From an uncultured Bacteroidales bacterium (GTDB lineage: Bacteria; Bacteroidota; Bacteroidia; Bacteroidales; F082): DNA of 7,036 bases. Made by a program: the position numbers and the translations under genes. The number at the start of each line of letters is the position of its first letter. Position 1 is the stretch's first letter. The stretch is taken from the NCBI GenBank assembly GCA_946410535.1, contig CAMKAR010000110.1, forward strand, positions 1-7,036, given 5' to 3'. Below are positions 4,359-7,036 of the stretch, one piece after another. The notes beneath the pieces were generated by a model that worked only from the letters and a program-made list of their open reading frames with translations, was not told the DNA's origin and did no database searches.

Positions 4359-5280
4359 GATGGCTCGGTATGATACCCACAGAGTCCAAATCGTGCATCA
4401 GCTTGGCCGTAAACAAACGCTTCCCCGCATCGTTAAGATGCGCGGGGTCAGAAAACAAGGTGGTATCGTTGCCAAAATAATCTTGATAGGTCACCATTGG
4501 AAAGCCTTTTCCCATATTACAATACCTTACAATGTTCCAAAACCCATCCATGTTGAAATACCGCAATCCGTCGTCAACATGCAAAGGTGAACAAACCAAT
4601 ATTACATCAATGCCTTGAGCTTTGCTCTCGTTGAGAAAGCTTGCAAACAACTCAATAGTACTTTTTCTGTGCTCCAATCGTTGGGGTTTCCCAAAATAAT
4701 CCTTGCACCAAGATGTCTTTGTTTCTTTTTTCTGGTCGAGAGGCCGTCTCAGATAAACAATTTCTTCCATGACTTTCCGCTGCTTCCCGACATATCTGAA
4801 CAACAACATTTTATCGACCATTGATAACTGAGGGCATAAATCTATGTAAAACTTGAATTCTGGCCTATTAATGTAAGGAAGCATTTGAATGGTATAGATG
4901 GGGCCTATTTGGTCGAAAAAACACCAAGGTCCGACTTCCACTATGATGTATTTCGGCTTTTTGTTATGCTTGATATAATTCTCGTACATAATATGATACG
5001 AATAGTCAAAAGAATAACCGCTGTTTCCGAGGTTCAAGCATTTCAACCCACTCATGCCATTCATCAAAGCCGTATCGTAACCGCCTTCAGCCCTTGAATT
5101 GCCAAGCACAACCAAATCGGCATCGACATCAGCCATTTTGATGACTTCGTTTATTTTGGCATAAGGAACTTTGTCGGTGCTGCTCTTCGCCTTGTTCTCA
5201 AAAACAATACATGGTATGATATGTACGATGCATATTATAGCCCAGAACAACAATACTTGTTGCAAAAACTTTTTCATCAT
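4354..5280 (-). CDS. SGNH-hydrolase-like membrane-anchored protein (AlgJ/DltD-like partner)
   Basis: This 308-residue protein probably works with the adjacent MBOAT protein to place acyl, likely acetyl, groups on a cell-envelope polymer. Residues 5-27 (FLQQVLLFWAIICIVHIIPCIVF, split by Cys18 and Cys24) form one N-terminal membrane helix, leaving the rest outside the cytoplasmic membrane. SGNH blocks are visible: block I VVLGNSRAEGGYD with nucleophile Ser62 in GNSR, a Gly/Asn block NLGNSGYS (83-90), and block V DPAHLNDAG with Asp278 and His281. This gives a complete Ser-Asp-His set. Two consecutive ATG codons (5280, 5277) are possible starts. It begins 6 bp after the MBOAT stop, so the two are co-transcribed and probably translationally coupled. 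GC content is about 41% by hand count, lower than the Fic gene. The exact polymer cannot be told from sequence; general GDSL esterase function is less likely given the MBOAT neighbour. Confidence 0.85.
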   Translation of the reverse strand: MMKKFLQQVLLFWAIICIVHIIPCIVFENKAKSSTDKVPYAKINEVIKMADVDADLVVLGNSRAEGGYDTALMNGMSGLKCLNLGNSGYSFDYSYHIMYENYIKHNKKPKYIIVEVGPWCFFDQIGPIYTIQMLPYINRPEFKFYIDLCPQLSMVDKMLLFRYVGKQRKVMEEIVYLRRPLDQKKETKTSWCKDYFGKPQRLEHRKSTIELFASFLNESKAQGIDVILVCSPLHVDDGLRYFNMDGFWNIVRYCNMGKGFPMVTYQDYFGNDTTLFSDPAHLNDAGKRLFTAKLMHDLDSVGIIPSHH

Positions 5281-5286
5281 CTTGGA

Positions 5287-6810
5287 TCAGAATTGAAAAT
5301 AAATGAAGGAACTAATTTCGTTGTCAGTGAACGCGTAAATTAACATTACCAAGGCAAAATATGTCGTCCATCTGAGCCAAGGTTTCAGTCGGCTTATCTC
5401 CAAACCATGAGCATTGTTGCGTTGTATCCATTCCACAACAATCATGATTAATATAAAGATTGTTATTGGCCATATGTCTGATTGTATGAAAAACCTGTAA
5501 AATGCATGTAACGCCCCTAATTGGCACATCCTATGGCAAAAGTTCACAAAAGCTGTCATGCTTTCCGATCGGAAGACAATCCAACCAAGTGTCACCAAGC
5601 AGAAAGTAAACCCCATTTTCCCAATTTCTTTGCACGTAGGGAGCAAACCTTTCTCAACCACATGGCCTGTTAGTTCTTGAGGCTTACCTATAAACACAAA
5701 CGGTAAAAACAGCATTGCATGATAGCATCCCCAAACCAAATAAGTCCAATTGGCACCATGCCATAATCCGCTTAGCAGAAAAACCACTAGTACATTAACA
5801 GCCGTTTTAAGCTTACCCTTTCGGTTGCCACCCAAGGGGATATAAACGTAGTCGCGAAACCAACTCATCAATGAAATGTGCCAGTTTCTCCAAAACTCCC
5901 GAATGTTGTGGCTGAAATAAGGATTGTTAAAGTTCCTCTTCAATTTGATGCCAAATAGTTTGCCAGTTCCAATCGCGATGTCGGAATAGCCTGAGAAATC
6001 AGCATAAATCTGGAACGAAAACAAAAGAGCCGCAAGAAGCAGTTCGCTGCCAGGCATGTCAACACGGCTAAACAGATAAAATCTGGAATCCACTGCTGCG
6101 ACACAATTATTGGCAACCAATAGTTTTTTGAACAAGCCCCAAAGGATCTGACGCATCCCGTCGACAGCAGTGTCGTAATCAAACTCGCGTTTCTTCAGGA
6201 ATTGCGGAAGCAAATTTGTCGCCCTCTCGATGGGGCCTGCCACAAGTTGCGGAAAGAACGAGATGAAGGCGTAGAAGGCAACGATGTCCTTGGTCGGTTC
6301 AATCTTGCCGCGATAGACATCGATGGAATAGGAAAGCGCCTGGAACGTGTAGAACGAGATGCCGACGGGAAGTATCACCTTGAGCAGCAAGCCCTCCGTG
6401 GAAACGTGGAACAGATGCGCGAACTCAGTGACGAAGAAGTCGTAATACTTGAAGACGGCTAGAATCAACAGGTTCAAGACGATATTGGCCGTGGCTATCC
6501 ATTTTTGTCTTTTTCTAACTAACTGATAATCAACATCTTTACACCTTCCCTCCATTGAAATCGTAACGGATTGGGTTGCAACCCTTTGCATCAGCATCCC
6601 GCTGCCCCACGAGCAGAAGGACGTGAAGGCGATGAGGAGCAAAAACCGCCAGTCCCACCAGCCGTAGAACACATAGCTTGCCACCACCACGAAGGCGTTC
6701 TGCAACCTTAGTTGGTGCTTCGACTTGGAGATGAAGCGGTCGAAGACGAACCAATAGAGCAAAAACACTATCGGCAAAAAGACGGCGAACTGGATGGAGT
6801 TGAAGAGCAT
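5287..6810 (-). CDS. MBOAT family membrane-bound O-acyltransferase (AlgI/DltB-like)
   Basis: Integral membrane acyltransferase, 507 residues, that likely moves acyl groups across the inner membrane onto a surface polysaccharide or other envelope polymer. It opens MLFNSIQFAVFLPIVFLLYW and has about a dozen hydrophobic segments (for example 6-22, 38-50, 52-70, 105-122, 144-162, 338-350, 355-374, 446-460, 483-496). Family hallmarks include VGISFYTFQALSYSID (149-164), FFPQLVAGPIERA (185-197), REFWRNWHISLMSWFRDYVY (304-323, His311) and SGLWHGANWTYLVWG (347-361), whose His351 is the conserved active-site histidine. The C-terminus ends FIYFQF, common in Bacteroidota members. The start at 6810 is chosen over an in-frame ATG at 6870 because the promoter -7 (6831-6838) lies within the longer version and the family begins at MLFNS. 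First gene of an operon with the SGNH-like gene. GC is about 51% in the first 200 codons but 39-44% after them. Confidence 0.93.
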   Translation of the reverse strand: MLFNSIQFAVFLPIVFLLYWFVFDRFISKSKHQLRLQNAFVVVASYVFYGWWDWRFLLLIAFTSFCSWGSGMLMQRVATQSVTISMEGRCKDVDYQLVRKRQKWIATANIVLNLLILAVFKYYDFFVTEFAHLFHVSTEGLLLKVILPVGISFYTFQALSYSIDVYRGKIEPTKDIVAFYAFISFFPQLVAGPIERATNLLPQFLKKREFDYDTAVDGMRQILWGLFKKLLVANNCVAAVDSRFYLFSRVDMPGSELLLAALLFSFQIYADFSGYSDIAIGTGKLFGIKLKRNFNNPYFSHNIREFWRNWHISLMSWFRDYVYIPLGGNRKGKLKTAVNVLVVFLLSGLWHGANWTYLVWGCYHAMLFLPFVFIGKPQELTGHVVEKGLLPTCKEIGKMGFTFCLVTLGWIVFRSESMTAFVNFCHRMCQLGALHAFYRFFIQSDIWPITIFILIMIVVEWIQRNNAHGLEISRLKPWLRWTTYFALVMLIYAFTDNEISSFIYFQF

Positions 6811-6830
6811 AATGTGCTTGTTTGCGGCAA

Positions 6831-6859
6831 CAAAATTACAAAAAATGCGGAACACCAAA
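6831..6859 (-). promoter_or_regulatory. Promoter for the MBOAT/SGNH operon
   Basis: The -7 element TAATTTTG (6838-6831) and -33 TTTG (6859-6856) lie on the minus strand with a 17-bp spacer, near the Bacteroides consensus. The predicted start site is near 6824, about 14 nt above the ATG at 6810. The -33 lies in the loop of the terminator of the gene before it. Confidence 0.7.
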
Positions 6860-6871
6860 GCATTCCGCATT
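6844..6871 (-). terminator. Intrinsic terminator of the gene at the right edge
   Basis: On the minus strand the stem AATGCGGAA (6871-6863) and TTCCGCATT (6852-6844) has a 10-nt loop and runs into six T residues (6845-6840). It lies 26 bp beyond the stop codon of the partial gene at the right edge and is a standard Rho-independent layout. Its loop and T-run overlap the MBOAT promoter. Confidence 0.75.
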
Positions 6872-6897
6872 CCTAGTTCTTAATTCATCATTCTGCA

Positions 6898-7036
6898 TCA
6901 CTTATGCACTCTCCGCACAAAGTCTTCCACCTCGGGCACGCCACCTTGGTAGACCAAGTAGCCGTTGTAAGGCTCTCTCGGGGTGATTTCGCTGTTGACG
7001 GGGGTGAGCATCAGGTTCTTCACTTCCTCGCGGTCG
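6898..7036 (-). CDS. C-terminal end of an unrecognised protein, cut by window edge
   Basis: Only the last 45 residues are visible: DREEVKNLMLTPVNSEITP, then REPYNGYLVYQGGVPEVED, then FVRRVHK and a TGA stop at 6900-6898. The fragment is charged, has no membrane segment, and has codon use and GC (about 55-57%) consistent with real coding sequence. An intrinsic terminator follows 26 bp after the stop, which supports the reading frame. The family is not recognised from this short tail. It is transcribed in the same direction as the MBOAT operon but separated from it by the terminator. Confidence 0.75.
   Translation of the reverse strand, partial: DREEVKNLMLTPVNSEITPREPYNGYLVYQGGVPEVEDFVRRVHK

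Noticed and set aside
6811..6870. In-frame ATG at 6870 adding 20 residues to the MBOAT protein
   Set aside because: The predicted promoter and terminator overlap this stretch, and the family N-terminus is MLFNSIQF at 6810.
6872..6897. AT-rich GAATGATGAATTAAGAAC-like stretch as a functional site
   Set aside because: Short degenerate sequence between a stop codon and a terminator; nothing specific can be supported.

Overview
The window reads as chromosomal DNA of a Bacteroidales bacterium (Bacteroides/Prevotella-like; the genus cannot be fixed from sequence alone). The evidence is the promoters: at least five start regions carry the Bacteroidota -7 element TAnnTTTG, three of them in the identical form TACCTTTGC. 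Translation starts also lack clear Shine-Dalgarno sequences, and the gene families present are ones commonly found in this group. No RNA gene, transposase, CRISPR array or replication origin was seen.

Left part (1-1388, all minus strand). A nearly complete methylmalonyl-CoA epimerase gene (mce) runs off the left edge. Upstream of it lies an unrecognised 121-residue soluble protein, then a twin-hairpin repeat at 897-973, then a small putative lipoprotein. A strong promoter for mce sits inside an inverted repeat at 427-471.

Middle part (1532-4301). A plus-strand Fic-domain protein of the DUF4172-Fic-winged-helix type (probable AMPylase) is convergent with a minus-strand AAA ATPase of the archaeal-ATPase/DUF234 type. 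The ATPase has intact Walker motifs and a C-terminal PD-(D/E)XK-like site. The two stop codons are the outermost bases of one 35-bp palindrome. A 43-45 bp version of this palindrome with its flank recurs at 4316-4358, so the ATPase gene and its promoter lie between two related copies. A pair of 26-bp direct repeats precedes the ATPase gene and overlaps its promoter.

Right part (4354-7036, minus strand). An MBOAT O-acyltransferase and a membrane-anchored SGNH-hydrolase-like protein, 6 bp apart, form a two-gene cassette like AlgI/AlgJ or DltB/DltD, likely for O-acylation of a surface polysaccharide or other envelope polymer. Their promoter overlaps an intrinsic terminator that ends the next gene, of which only the last 45 residues are inside the window. 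GC content changes from about 41-44% to about 51% part-way through the MBOAT gene (hand count).

The most unusual region is the Fic/ATPase block. Two genes for potentially toxic or regulatory enzymes share one stop-to-stop palindrome, and the ATPase looks like a cassette between duplicated copies of it. Whether it is a mobile or defence-related unit is inference.
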